Positions 11,847-20,782 are shown, counted from the stretch's first letter. The stretch: DNA of 64,000 nt from Lacrimispora xylanisolvens (GCF_002934545.1 NZ_PTJA01000013.1:117543-181542), one strand, 5' to 3'. Notes: generated by a model not told the origin, from the sequence alone. A program made the numbers and translations.

Positions 11847-12455
11847 TCAGTCTTCGACAAAAATTTCGCCCAAAACCCGGCTTACCGCTTCATATGAGAA
11901 ACCTTTTCTGCCCAGGGATGCCATCACTTTGCTCTTCTCTCTGGCGTCCATCTGCTCTGGGTTTAAGCGCTTTTTCCTGATATAATCTCTGACTATGGCA
12001 GCCTCATCTACAGGCTGCTCCTTTAATATATCTCCAATGATCTCCTTGTCCAGACCTTTTCTCTTAAGTTCATACTCAATCTGTCGTTCGCTCTTTTTTC
12101 TGGAATTAAATTCCACATACCTTTTTGCATATTCCTGGTCATTGATAAAACGGTGCTCCTTTAGGAAATGAATGGCATAATCAATGACCTCCTGGGGGTA
12201 AAACCCCTCTTTTAATTTTCTCCTCAGCTCCTGCTCCGTCTTATCGGAGGATTTTAAAAGAAACAGAACCCGTTCCCTGGCTCTCTTGTACAGAATCTCC
12301 TTCACGATCTCCCCATAAACCTCTTCCGTAATCTCGCTTCCTTCTTCTATGAAATATCGTTTTAATTCCCCTCTATAAAGAACAAGAGTAAAGTCATCAT
12401 CAAGAATGACTTTACTCCTGCGTTTATCGACGGGCACTATCTCTGTTACTATCAT
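11847..12455 (-). CDS. recX: RecX regulatory protein
   Basis: 202 residues from the ATG at 12455, preceded by GGAGG four bases upstream; a longer frame exists but would overlap recA. RecX binds RecA filaments and limits their activity. The protein has the family's repeated three-helix units (LYKRARERVLFLLKSSDKTEQELRRKL, then the QIEYELKRKGLDKEII repeat). The basic VDKRRSKVILDD start and its position 16 bp behind recA support the call. The two genes are surely co-transcribed and share the SOS control of recA. Confidence 0.93.
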   Translation of the reverse strand: MIVTEIVPVDKRRSKVILDDDFTLVLYRGELKRYFIEEGSEITEEVYGEIVKEILYKRARERVLFLLKSSDKTEQELRRKLKEGFYPQEVIDYAIHFLKEHRFINDQEYAKRYVEFNSRKKSERQIEYELKRKGLDKEIIGDILKEQPVDEAAIVRDYIRKKRLNPEQMDAREKSKVMASLGRKGFSYEAVSRVLGEIFVED

Positions 12456-12471
12456 ATGCCCTCCAGTAGTT

Positions 12472-13557
12472 TTATTCCTTAACAGCTCCGGTCTTATCTT
12501 CTTCCGGTTTAATACGCTTGCTTTCCTTCTCCGGTGCACGGTCACCTGCAATTGATTTTTCCTCTGCAAGACCGTACTTCACGCGGACCTTATTCTCAAT
12601 CTCCAGACAAACAGCCGGGTTGTCCTGAAGATAAATCTTGGAGTTTTCTCTTCCCTGACCGATCTTCACGTTATTATACGCAAACCATGCGCCGCTTTTC
12701 TCAACAATATTCTCTTTCACAGCCAGATCCAGGATATCTCCTTCTTTGGAAATTCCCCTTCCAAACATGATATCAAACTCAGCTTCTTTAAATGGAGGAG
12801 CGATCTTGTTCTTTACCACCTTCACACGGGCTCTGTTACCTACCATATCGCCGCCCTGCTTTAAGGTCTCAATCTTACGGATATCCATACGGACAGATGC
12901 GTAGAACTTCAGTGCACGGCCTCCGGTGGTTGTCTCCGGACTTCCGAACATAACTCCTACTTTTTCTCGAAGCTGGTTAATGAATAAAACAATACAGTTG
13001 GACTTGCTGATAACAGCAGTCAGCTTTCTGAGAGCCTGGGACATAAGCCTTGCCTGAAGACCTACGTGAGAATCACCCATATCTCCCTCAATCTCCGCTT
13101 TGGGCACAAGGGCTGCAACAGAGTCTACAATGATGATATCAACTGCACCGGAACGAACCATGGTTTCCGTGATCTCCAGAGCCTGTTCACCGTTATCCGG
13201 CTGGGAAATATATAAATTATCAATATCAACACCAATGTTCTTTGCATAAACAGGATCAAGGGCGTGCTCCGCATCGATAAAGCCTGCGATTCCTCCACGC
13301 TTCTGAACCTCTGCTACCATATGAAGAGCAACTGTGGTCTTACCACTGGATTCCGGTCCATAGATCTCCACAACTCTTCCTTTGGGAATTCCGCCAAGGC
13401 CCAGTGCGATATCCAGGCTTAATGCTCCGGTTGGTATGGTCTCTACATTCATATTGGTTCCAGAATCTCCCAGCTTCATGACAGATCCTTTTCCATATGC
13501 TTTCTCTATCTGGGTAAGTGCGGCATCCAGTGCTTTCAGCTTATCATCTTTATTCAT
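12472..13557 (-). CDS. recA: Recombinase RecA
   Basis: 361 residues from the ATG at 13557, which has GGAGG six bases upstream; the upstream extension lies over the promoter and is rejected. Walker A is GPESSGKTT (67-75). The family signature [19 protein letters not shown] segment appears here as [21 protein letters not shown], which is close to the canonical ALKFYASVR region. RecA binds single-stranded DNA, drives strand exchange and triggers LexA cleavage. A LexA box and promoter lie upstream (13572-13626), with recX downstream. Confidence 0.99.
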   Translation of the reverse strand: MNKDDKLKALDAALTQIEKAYGKGSVMKLGDSGTNMNVETIPTGALSLDIALGLGGIPKGRVVEIYGPESSGKTTVALHMVAEVQKRGGIAGFIDAEHALDPVYAKNIGVDIDNLYISQPDNGEQALEITETMVRSGAVDIIIVDSVAALVPKAEIEGDMGDSHVGLQARLMSQALRKLTAVISKSNCIVLFINQLREKVGVMFGSPETTTGGRALKFYASVRMDIRKIETLKQGGDMVGNRARVKVVKNKIAPPFKEAEFDIMFGRGISKEGDILDLAVKENIVEKSGAWFAYNNVKIGQGRENSKIYLQDNPAVCLEIENKVRVKYGLAEEKSIAGDRAPEKESKRIKPEEDKTGAVKE

Positions 13558-13571
13558 CTTATCCTCCAACA

Positions 13572-13585
13572 CGAACAAATGTTCT
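13572..13585 (-). promoter_or_regulatory. LexA (SOS) box of recA
   Basis: CGAACAAATGTTCT matches the Gram-positive LexA/DinR consensus CGAAC-N4-GTTCG with one mismatch. It sits between the promoter and the ribosome site of recA. Confidence 0.88.
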
Positions 13586-13597
13586 TTTAATATTATA

Positions 13598-13626
13598 ATG
13601 ATAGTATATTTCCAGGCAAAAGTCAA
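13598..13626 (-). promoter_or_regulatory. Promoter of recA-recX
   Basis: On the minus strand TTGACT (13626-13621) and TATCAT (13603-13598) are 17 bp apart. The LexA box begins 13 bp downstream of the -10 element, so bound LexA would cover the start region. Confidence 0.75.
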
Positions 13627-13813
13627 CCTGTATTTTTCACGCTTCTTCAATCATACGCATCACACTCCTGCCTTAGTGGGTTTACTTTGTATGGCTACTT
13701 TGGAAAATAGGGCGAAACGCCTGAATGGGAGACAAAAAAGGCAGACTGCCTTATGACTTCTGTTTTACTATAGCACAGACAAAAGGACTCTGCAAGTTTT
13801 TCCTGACAAAGAC

Positions 13814-13852
13814 GGATACGGACCGCCTTTAAAACAAGAACAGTCCGTATCC
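13814..13852 (-). terminator. Long hairpin after the subtilase gene
   Basis: Perfect 10-bp arms GGATACGGAC and GTCCGTATCC around a 19-nt loop, six bases past the stop of the minus-strand protease. The following GTCTTTG is a poor U-tract, so termination strength is uncertain. Confidence 0.6.
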
Positions 13853-13857
13853 ATTTT

Positions 13858-14748
13858 CTATAGCAGCAGCTGCTCTACATCAAGCATTCCCCACCCCTGC
13901 TGGTTCATGGGGAGCCCGGCATCCACAGCCCGTTCTCTTAACATTAATTTTACATCCCGGTTGCTCATATAGGGATATTTCTGCAGCAACAGTGCAATGG
14001 CTCCGGATACCAGGGGAGTGGACATGGAAGTCCCGCTTTTTGTCTGATACTGCCCTGGTTCATTGGAACAACTTATGATCCCGGCTCCGGGAGCAATAAT
14101 TTCCGGCTTACAGATACATGCACCGGTAGGTCCTCTGCCGGAATAGTCAATCATCCGGTTTCCCATCACATTCACCTCTTTGTAATCATCGGAACACCCT
14201 ACCGTTATCACTTTCCGGCTGATTCCCGGCGTTGTAATGGTATTGGTTCCAGGTCCCATGTTTCCTGCTGCAACACATACCACAAGACCGTCATCCCAGG
14301 CCGCATTCACCCCTCTTACCAGTACGGAATTTTCCGTCATGCCTTTTCTTGAAAAGGAACCAACCGATATATTTACAATCCTGATTCCATACCTCTCTTT
14401 GTTGTCACGGATCCACTTCAGTCCGGAAAGCACATCCGAAGCATATCCATTTCCTTTTTTGTCCAATACTTTCAGCATAATAATGTGGCACTCCGGAGCA
14501 ACACCCATATAGAGGCCATTGGAGGCTCTGCCATCCCCTGCTATTATTCCGGATATATGAGTACCATGGCCATTGTCATCGTATGGTTCCCGCCTGCGGT
14601 GAACAATGTCCACAAAAGCTGCCAATCTATGTTCAAGATCCTCATGAAGGTAAATTCCCGTATCAAGAACTGCAACACCAATTCCGCGACCGGTCAGTCC
14701 CATGCGAAGGGCACTGTCACAGTGTATTACTTCTCTTACCTGATTCAC
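13858..14748 (-). CDS. Intracellular S8 family serine protease (subtilase)
   Basis: 296 residues. The catalytic triad is complete: Asp29 in VAVLDTGIY, His61 in DNGHGTHISG and Ser241 in GTSMSTPLVSG. The oxyanion Asn lies in VCVAAGNMGPG. There is no signal peptide or long propeptide, which suits a cytoplasmic enzyme of the AprX/Isp kind. The gene stands alone with its own trailing hairpin. The physiological substrate is unknown. Confidence 0.93.
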   Translation of the reverse strand: MNQVREVIHCDSALRMGLTGRGIGVAVLDTGIYLHEDLEHRLAAFVDIVHRRREPYDDNGHGTHISGIIAGDGRASNGLYMGVAPECHIIMLKVLDKKGNGYASDVLSGLKWIRDNKERYGIRIVNISVGSFSRKGMTENSVLVRGVNAAWDDGLVVCVAAGNMGPGTNTITTPGISRKVITVGCSDDYKEVNVMGNRMIDYSGRGPTGACICKPEIIAPGAGIISCSNEPGQYQTKSGTSMSTPLVSGAIALLLQKYPYMSNRDVKLMLRERAVDAGLPMNQQGWGMLDVEQLLL

Positions 14749-14932
14749 AGTCCGCTACCTGATTCCTTTTTTTATTAAGATATTCCGGTACGCTTCCCAT
14801 GGTTTCTTTTCCATCTAAAATACAGGTGGAATTTTACATTTGTATTTTTTCATGTGCATCTCTCAGTCGGTTTCCTTTGCTTCCTGGCGATGATGATACT
14901 TAACTTCTCCTCACGGAGGAATTTTCTATAAC

Positions 14933-14962
14933 AAAAAAACTACCAGCAAATTGCTGATAGTT
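14933..14962 (-). terminator. Terminator of the GNAT gene
   Basis: Minus strand: AACTATCAGCAA and its complement TTGCTGGTAGTT (one mismatch) followed by seven T. About 28 bp past the stop codon. Confidence 0.85.
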
Positions 14963-14990
14963 CGTAATTTTCTTTAAGTTATAAACATAA

Positions 14991-15482
14991 TTATAAAACA
15001 TAATAATATGGACAAATATCCTCAAAATGGCCATCTTTCATGTAAAATCCACCAGGAATTGTCCCAAGCTGTTTAAAACCAAGCCGTTCATATAAATGCC
15101 TTGCATGGGTATTCGTTGAAACTACAGCATTAAATTGCATAATTCTGAATCCATGCTGTTTGGCTTTAATAAGACAATCTGTTACTAACGCTTCACCAAT
15201 ATGCATTCCTCGGCTCTCAGAGCTTACCGCATAACTGGCATTGCAAATATGACCACATCTTCCCACATTGTTGGGATGAAGAATATATAGACCGTATATC
15301 TTGCCGCTTTCGCTATCTACTGCCACAGAGCAATATGTTTGTGATTTAAAAAAGGCATAGCCTGTTTCCCAGGTTAACAAAGCCTCCTGAGGAAAAGCAA
15401 CTCCCTCCTCAACAACTTCATTCCATATGTGAATCATGAAATTAACATCATCTACCGTATATTCTCTTGTCTGAATCTTCAA
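14991..15482 (-). CDS. GNAT-family N-acetyltransferase
   Basis: 163-residue single-domain acetyltransferase. The acetyl-CoA phosphate loop is SRGMHIGEALVTDCL (about 97-111). It is followed by the typical FNAVVSTNTHARHLYERLGF segment, where an Asn and Tyr line the active site, and a final GTIPGGFYMKDGHFEDICPYYYVL strand. It resembles YhhY/PhnO-like or phosphinothricin-acetyltransferase-like members that modify small amines; the substrate is not readable. The start is TTG, ten bases after AGAAGGG. It has its own promoter (15536-15564) and terminator. Confidence 0.85.
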   Translation of the reverse strand: MKIQTREYTVDDVNFMIHIWNEVVEEGVAFPQEALLTWETGYAFFKSQTYCSVAVDSESGKIYGLYILHPNNVGRCGHICNASYAVSSESRGMHIGEALVTDCLIKAKQHGFRIMQFNAVVSTNTHARHLYERLGFKQLGTIPGGFYMKDGHFEDICPYYYVL

Positions 15483-15535
15483 CTGAAAACATCCCTTCTT
15501 TTGAAATTTGATGTGCTTTTTTAATTCTTATCAAT

Positions 15536-15564
15536 AGAATATCACCCTGCTTACCAACTATCAA
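15536..15564 (-). promoter_or_regulatory. Promoter of the GNAT gene
   Basis: Minus strand TTGATA (15564-15559), 17-bp spacer, TATTCT (15541-15536), about 55 bp before the TTG start. Confidence 0.6.
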
Positions 15565-15836
15565 TATTAAATTCTAACTGCTGTACCCCTAAACAGTAAG
15601 GGAAACGAAGATGCCCCTGCTGGACAGGTAAAGCCAGGTAAATACTGATTCTAACAGCAATTCCATCTCATCTGATTTTTATGCAGATCATTAAAGTTAA
15701 GAAAATCTTCATAATCTATTCAAACAATATACAAACTTTTCAAGAAGCGGTGTGTTATACTAAACACATAAGAAATGCACAACGTAACAATTATCCTTTC
15801 ACCCTTTTTGAAAATCCGAAAATCCTAAGAAAAGTC

Positions 15837-15857
15837 CCCTGTGTCATAGACACAGGG
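15837..15857 (-). terminator. Terminator of lysA
   Basis: Arms CCCTGTGTC and GACACAGGG with a 3-nt loop. T-rich stretches lie on both sides, so it may work in both directions. It lies 36 bp past the lysA stop. Confidence 0.85.
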
Positions 15858-15892
15858 ATTTTTCTGTGTAAAAGAGAAGATCCCGAATGCAA

Positions 15893-17167
15893 TTATTCAT
15901 ACTTAATATTTTTAAGCACATCAAAGCAATCAAAAGTTGCAAAATAATCTTTTGGAGTCTCTGCCCTGCGAATCAGCTCTACAGACCCATCCTCTTTGAG
16001 AAGCAGCTCTGCAGATTTTAATTTACCGTTGTAATTATATCCCATGGCATACCCGTGAGCACCGGTATCATGAATAAAAAGCAGGTCACCCCTGGATATC
16101 TCCGGCAGCATGCGGTCAATGGCAAACTTATCATTATTCTCACAAAGCGAACCCACAACATCATACTTATGGCTGCAGGGAGCATCCTCTTTCCCCATAA
16201 CCGTTATGTGATGGTAGGCACCATACATGGCAGGTCTCATAAGATTTACTGCACAGGCATCTACGCCCACATACTCTTTGTGTGTATGTTTTTCATGAAT
16301 GGCTCTGGTAACCAATGCGCCGTACGGTCCTAACATAAACCGTCCAAGCTCCGTATAGATTGCCACATCCCCCATTCCTTCCGGAACAAGTACTTCTTCA
16401 TAAACCTTTCTTACTCCCTCACCAATTGCCAGAATATCGTTGGGTTCCTGACCCGGACGGTAAGGAATACCGATTCCGCCGGAAAGATTGATAAAAGTAA
16501 CCTCTGCTCCTGTTTCCTTTTTTAGCTTTACTGCAAGCTCAAAAAGAACTTTTGCAAGAAGGGGATAATATTCCGTAGTCACCGTATTGCTTGCCAGAAA
16601 TGCATGAATTCCGAATTTCTTTGCTCCCTTACTCTTCAAAATCCGAAATGCCTCAAAGATCTGCTCTGTCGTCATACCATACTTGGCATCTCCGGGATTA
16701 TCCATAATATCATTGCTGATCTTAAATATTCCGCCCGGATTATAACGGCAGCTGATGGTTTCCGGAATATGGCCAATGGCTTTTTCCAGAAAATCAATAT
16801 GAGTAATGTCATCCAGATTGATAATTCCTCCGATCCGGTCTGCAAACTGAAATTCCTCTGCAGGCGTATCATTGGAGGAAAACATAATGTCGGAACCGGA
16901 AAATCCGATGGCGTCAGACATCATAAGCTCCGTCATAGAGGAACAGTCAGCCCCGCATCCATACTCTTTTAATATATTTAAAATAAATGGATTGGGAGTT
17001 GCCTTCACCGCAAAATATTCCCGGTATCCCTTATTCCAGGAAAATGCTTCTTTTAATTTCTTTGCATTCTCCCTGATGCCCTTTTCATCGTATAAATGGA
17101 AGGGAGTTGGATATTCATTCACAATTTCTTCTAATTGTTCTCTGGTTACAAATGGTCTTTTCTCCAT
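15893..17167 (-). CDS. lysA: Diaminopimelate decarboxylase
   Basis: 424-residue fold-type III PLP decarboxylase that makes L-lysine from meso-diaminopimelate. The PLP lysine is Lys55 in YFAVKATPNP. The glycine-rich phosphate site is NLSGGIGIPYRPG, and the substrate-side motif CENNDKFA carries the conserved cysteine and acid. Most family members have a CESGD-type motif; the variant here belongs to a divergent clade, so other basic amino-acid or polyamine-precursor decarboxylases cannot be fully excluded. Ribosome site GGAGAGG. A promoter-like pair lies in the pyk-lysA spacer (17241-17269). Confidence 0.85.
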   Translation of the reverse strand: MEKRPFVTREQLEEIVNEYPTPFHLYDEKGIRENAKKLKEAFSWNKGYREYFAVKATPNPFILNILKEYGCGADCSSMTELMMSDAIGFSGSDIMFSSNDTPAEEFQFADRIGGIINLDDITHIDFLEKAIGHIPETISCRYNPGGIFKISNDIMDNPGDAKYGMTTEQIFEAFRILKSKGAKKFGIHAFLASNTVTTEYYPLLAKVLFELAVKLKKETGAEVTFINLSGGIGIPYRPGQEPNDILAIGEGVRKVYEEVLVPEGMGDVAIYTELGRFMLGPYGALVTRAIHEKHTHKEYVGVDACAVNLMRPAMYGAYHHITVMGKEDAPCSHKYDVVGSLCENNDKFAIDRMLPEISRGDLLFIHDTGAHGYAMGYNYNGKLKSAELLLKEDGSVELIRRAETPKDYFATFDCFDVLKNIKYE

Positions 17168-17203
17168 TATTTTCCTCTCCTCTCATAACGTTACCATATG
17201 CAG

Positions 17204-17264
17204 AAAAGAGCCATCTCCGGCACATCTGCTGGTAAGCTACATTGTACCGGGGATAGACTCTTTT
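17204..17264 (-). terminator. Imperfect hairpin between pyk and lysA, with an embedded promoter-like pair
   Basis: On the minus strand AAAAGAGTC ... CCCCGG pairs with CCGG ... GGCTCTTTT, ending in TTTT, which fits a pyk terminator. In the same bases TAGACA (17269-17264) and TACAAT (17246-17241) are 17 bp apart, a candidate lysA promoter. Both readings are inferences. Confidence 0.5.
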
Positions 17265-17297
17265 GTCTACACTTTTTTGTAATAATGTAAGAAGTCA

Positions 17298-18734
17298 TTA
17301 ATCGACTGTCACAACACGCATGATATTGGTATGAGCTGCAGGCTCATGCTTTCTTGCAGGACTTACTACACCTGCGGTTACAACCACTATGTCATTCTCT
17401 TTAATAATGGATCTTGCCTTTAACAGTTCCAGAGAAGAATAGATTAACACGTCAGTTGACTCGGCACGTCTTGCCTGGAATGGTATAACGCCCCAGTACA
17501 GCTGCATCTGGCGAAGAGCTGTTGCGCTTGGAGATAAACCGATGATTAAGCTTTCCGGTCTCCATTTGGATAACAGTCTTGTGGTGAAACCAGTGATACT
17601 TGGAGCTACAATCACTTTCGCTCCCAGGTCATGAGCGGTGGATACGGAAGAGTAGCATACTGCATTGGATACATTCTGTGTATTCACTGCAGATACCTTA
17701 CGCTGTCTGTATCCGGTGTAATCCAGATGCTTTTCTGTTTCTTCCACGATGGAAGCCATCATGGAAAGAGCCTCTACCGGATATTTACCCATTGCAGTTT
17801 CACCAGAAAGCATAACTGCATCCGTTCCGTCATAAACAGCATTGGCAACGTCAGTTACTTCTGCTCTGGTTGGACGTGGATTACGGATCATGGAATCTAA
17901 CATCTGTGTTGCAGTAATAACCGGTTTGCATGCCTCATTACATTTCTGGATAATTCTCTTCTGAATAAACGGAACTTCCTGAGCAGGAATCTCAACACCC
18001 ATATCACCACGGGCAACCATGATTCCATCACTGACTTCAATGATTTCATCCAGGTTTTCAATCCCTTCGGCATTCTCAATTTTTGCGATAACTGCAATAT
18101 CAGAGCCATGGGCATCCAGAATATCCTTAATTTCACGTACAGCTGCTGCCGTACGTACAAAGGAAGCTGCAATAAAATCAAAGCCCTGTTCGATACCGAA
18201 ACAGATATCAGCTTTGTCCTTATCAGTAAGAGCCGGAAGTTTAATCTTTACATTTGGAACATTAACTCCCTTTCTCTCTCCCAGTTCGCCGCCGTTTACA
18301 ATTCTGCAGATGATTTCGCTGCCCTTCACTTCTAAAACTTCAAGTTCAATCAGACCGTCATCAATCAGAATACGGTTTCCTGCAACTACGTCTGAATTTA
18401 AGCCGTCGTAGTTGATATGACCCTTACTCTCGTCTCCCACAATCTCTTCTGTTGTGAGAACATAGGTATCGCCTTCTTTCAAGGTTACCTTTTTACCATC
18501 TTTTAAAAGTCCGGTACGAATCTCCGGTCCTTTTGTATCAAGAAGAGCAGCGATTGGAAGGTCTAATTCCTGACGAATGCTCTTTAACATGTCAAGACGT
18601 TCTTTTTGTTCCTCATAATCACCATGTGAGAAGTTAAATCTGGCAATATCCATTCCGTGCTCAGCAAGTGATTTCATCAGTGCGCGGTCATTCGTGTTTG
18701 GTCCCATCGTGCAAATAATTTTGGTTCTCTTCAT
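17298..18734 (-). CDS. pyk: Pyruvate kinase
   Basis: 478 residues. N-terminal TKIICTMGPNTNDRALMKSL and FNFSHGDYEEQ are family signatures, and the active-site lysine region reads DIAVIAKIENAEGIENLDEI. The Mg/ADP site MVARGDMGVEIP is followed by ITATQMLDSMIRNPRPTRAEVTDVANAVYDGTDAVMLSGETA. It catalyses the last step of glycolysis. The length matches enzymes without the extra C-terminal PEP-utiliser domain found in Bacillus. It follows the rhomboid-like gene by 14 bp, so it probably belongs to the corA operon. Confidence 0.98.
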   Translation of the reverse strand: MKRTKIICTMGPNTNDRALMKSLAEHGMDIARFNFSHGDYEEQKERLDMLKSIRQELDLPIAALLDTKGPEIRTGLLKDGKKVTLKEGDTYVLTTEEIVGDESKGHINYDGLNSDVVAGNRILIDDGLIELEVLEVKGSEIICRIVNGGELGERKGVNVPNVKIKLPALTDKDKADICFGIEQGFDFIAASFVRTAAAVREIKDILDAHGSDIAVIAKIENAEGIENLDEIIEVSDGIMVARGDMGVEIPAQEVPFIQKRIIQKCNEACKPVITATQMLDSMIRNPRPTRAEVTDVANAVYDGTDAVMLSGETAMGKYPVEALSMMASIVEETEKHLDYTGYRQRKVSAVNTQNVSNAVCYSSVSTAHDLGAKVIVAPSITGFTTRLLSKWRPESLIIGLSPSATALRQMQLYWGVIPFQARRAESTDVLIYSSLELLKARSIIKENDIVVVTAGVVSPARKHEPAAHTNIMRVVTVD

Positions 18735-18748
18735 ATTATCCTCCGTAG

Positions 18749-19597
18749 CTAGTTGGTCGTATCACCGGTTGTGGGGTTATCCGATGTTACATGTTTATGT
18801 GTATACAAATGCTCCGAACAGTATTCTAAACTGCCTTCACATTTTGAACAATACCGGAATTCCAGGTTTGGGTTATCCTTTTCGGTCCGACCGCATACGG
18901 CGCACTTGTGATGGGTTCCTCCCTGGGGCATTATTTTCATCTGACGATGAAAATTCTGCTTTCTTTTGATTTCCTTCGGATTAAACCGGTTTAAATCCCG
19001 GGTCAGAAGGAAAAACACGAAAAAGTTAATCAGCGACATAACAATCGTAACCCTGGTTGCCATATTTCCCATAATAAACTCATACAGGAAATAGATTCCA
19101 TTAAACATCGCCATCCATTTGGCCTTAATGGGAATCACAAAAAACAGAAGAAATTCCAGATCAGGGAATGTCGCAGCAAATGCAAAAAACAGAGAATAAT
19201 TTAAAAATTCCGTTGTCAGATAGATTCTCTGTCTGAAAAAGATGTAAACAACCAAAGCGGCTGCCACATGACCAATTACTCCCATAAAGAAGTAAACATT
19301 AAAACGGAAAGCTCCCCAGATTCTCTCTAAATTAACTCCCAGCATATAGTAAAGATACATGCCGATCAGACTTCCGAAAAGACTTCCTCCGCCCGGCGGA
19401 TAAATCATAAAGGTGACAACTCTCCACACCTGACCGCTTAAAATCTTCTGTGCATCGAGTGCTAAATACTGTAAATAAAATTCCGGCGCAAAAAGCTGTA
19501 AAAACAGTCCGGTCCCATACATGCCAATAATATAGTACATAAGATTCGGAATGGCATATTTTCTGTATCTGCGTTCCAGATTATAAAAAAATTTCAT
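18749..19597 (-). CDS. Rhomboid-like membrane protein with cysteine-rich C-terminus
   Basis: 282 residues. About six membrane helices occupy 15-210, with the rhomboid-type WRVVTFMIYPPGG loop after helix 1 and a GHVAAALVVY helix. I cannot find the GxSG serine motif or the paired catalytic histidine, so it looks like an inactive rhomboid-fold (derlin-like) protein. The cytosolic tail has Cys232, Cys235, Cys250, Cys253, Cys260 and His263, a probable zinc-binding knuckle. Located between corA (19 bp) and pyk (14 bp). Function unknown. Confidence 0.75.
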   Translation of the reverse strand: MKFFYNLERRYRKYAIPNLMYYIIGMYGTGLFLQLFAPEFYLQYLALDAQKILSGQVWRVVTFMIYPPGGGSLFGSLIGMYLYYMLGVNLERIWGAFRFNVYFFMGVIGHVAAALVVYIFFRQRIYLTTEFLNYSLFFAFAATFPDLEFLLFFVIPIKAKWMAMFNGIYFLYEFIMGNMATRVTIVMSLINFFVFFLLTRDLNRFNPKEIKRKQNFHRQMKIMPQGGTHHKCAVCGRTEKDNPNLEFRYCSKCEGSLEYCSEHLYTHKHVTSDNPTTGDTTN

Positions 19598-19615
19598 GCG
19601 TTCAACCTTCCTAAG

Positions 19616-20557
19616 CTAAAACAAATCCTTTTTGGAAAAAATCCAGGCAACACTCAAAGTGAGAATCAGTGTAAGACCTAAAACAATCCAGAAGCCATAT
19701 GGGCTGTCCGCAAACGGAACTCCCGCTGGATTCACATTCATACCATAAAAGCTTGCTACCATGGTAGGTATGGACATTACAATGGTGATAGTTGCCAGAA
19801 ACTTCATGACAATGTTTAAGTTATTGGAAATAACGGAAGCAAATGCATCCATGGTTCCGCTCAGTATTCCGCTGTAGATGTTGGCCATCTCAATCGCCTG
19901 TTTGTTCTCTACGATAACATCCTCAAGAAGTTCGGTATCTTCCGGATATTTCTTAATCTTTTCATTCCTCATAAGTTTTTCTAACACGACTTCATTGGAA
20001 CGTAAGGATGTGGTGAAATAAACCAGACTCTTTTCCAGTTCCAAAAGCTCAATCAGCTCCCGGTTTTTTGTGGATTTATGAAGTTTTTCTTCAACAACAG
20101 CGCTTTTCTTATCTATAACTCTTAGATACTGCAAATATAACGATGCGTTCTTATAAAGAATCTGAAGAATAAACCGGGTCTTCATGTAAGTATGAAAATC
20201 CCTGACTCGTCCATCCATAAAGGCATTTAATACCGTTGTTTCTTCCAGGCATACCGTTATGATAGCATCGTCAGTGGTGATGATTCCCATAGGTATGGTA
20301 ACATACCAGTCTTTTCCGCCCCTCTCCTCAATGGTGGGGACGTCAACAAGAATCAGCGTGTAATTATTCTCTGTCTCAATACGGGAACGCTCTTCCTCAT
20401 CAAGAGGAGCCCTTAAATCATCCGGATCAATACGGTAGGTATCTGCGATTTCCAGTATCTCCGTAGCTGTAGGATTGGTAAGTGCGATCCAGCACCCCGG
20501 AGAAAGCTCATCCTTTTGTTGAATCAGGCCGTCTTCTGTTTTATAAATCTGAATCAT
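19616..20557 (-). CDS. CorA-family divalent cation (magnesium) transporter
   Basis: 313 residues. A soluble N-terminal domain leads into a long helical stalk and two C-terminal membrane helices. The family's GMN signature is present at 272-274 (FYGMNVNPAG) and the last helix ends in a basic KKDLF tail. CorA forms pentamers that let Mg2+ (or Co2+/Ni2+) in. It is the first gene after a perfect consensus promoter and is spaced 19 bp from the rhomboid-like gene. Members with this SFYGMN variant also include Zn/Co exporters, so ion choice is open. Confidence 0.92.
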   Translation of the reverse strand: MIQIYKTEDGLIQQKDELSPGCWIALTNPTATEILEIADTYRIDPDDLRAPLDEEERSRIETENNYTLILVDVPTIEERGGKDWYVTIPMGIITTDDAIITVCLEETTVLNAFMDGRVRDFHTYMKTRFILQILYKNASLYLQYLRVIDKKSAVVEEKLHKSTKNRELIELLELEKSLVYFTTSLRSNEVVLEKLMRNEKIKKYPEDTELLEDVIVENKQAIEMANIYSGILSGTMDAFASVISNNLNIVMKFLATITIVMSIPTMVASFYGMNVNPAGVPFADSPYGFWIVLGLTLILTLSVAWIFSKKDLF

Positions 20558-20616
20558 GGCTTTTCTCCCTTCTACGGAAGTATTTTGTGTATACTTTGGC
20601 GGACTTTGACTTATAC

Positions 20617-20645
20617 ATTATAGTTTCCCCGACCATTTTTGTCAA
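20617..20645 (-). promoter_or_regulatory. Consensus promoter for corA / rhomboid-like / pyk
   Basis: Minus strand TTGACA (20645-20640), exactly 17 bp, TATAAT (20622-20617): a fully consensus sigma-A promoter, as expected for an operon ending in a glycolytic gene. Confidence 0.85.
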
Positions 20646-20719
20646 ACGAAAAGCTACCTCAATTTGTGAACTTACACAAATTTTTCTAAGTTTAACATAT
20701 TTTTAGCATGTCCTGGCAA

Positions 20720-20748
20720 TTGTTTTATTTCTTATTTTATGTTAAACT
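20720..20748 (+). promoter_or_regulatory. Promoter of the dehydratase activase gene
   Basis: TTGTTT (20720-20725), 17-bp spacer, TAAACT (20743-20748). It would start transcription near 20755, which argues against the GTG at 20757 as the start codon and for the ATG at 20811. Confidence 0.55.
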
Positions 20749-20782
20749 GATGTCCGGTGAGTCAGCAACTTACTTTTACACT

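Larger units (their letters stand above)
15483..15892. other. 410-bp intergenic region between GNAT gene and lysA
   Basis: It holds the GNAT promoter (minus strand, 15536-15564) and the lysA terminator (15837-15857). The roughly 270 bp between them contains no frame with a ribosome site that I can support and no riboswitch class that I recognise. An 88-codon plus-strand frame from 15681 runs through the terminator into lysA and is rejected. Confidence 0.65.

Noticed and set aside
12456..12569. Longer RecX reading frame
   Set aside because: It overlaps the 3' end of recA by about 100 bp and adds residues unlike any RecX; GGAGG before 12455 fixes the start.
13558..13650. Longer RecA reading frame
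   Set aside because: The extension covers the promoter and LexA box, and the true RecA N-terminus [11 protein letters not shown] follows GGAGG.
15681..15947. 88-codon plus-strand frame in the GNAT-lysA gap
   Set aside because: It has no ribosome site, crosses the lysA terminator and ends inside lysA on the opposite strand.
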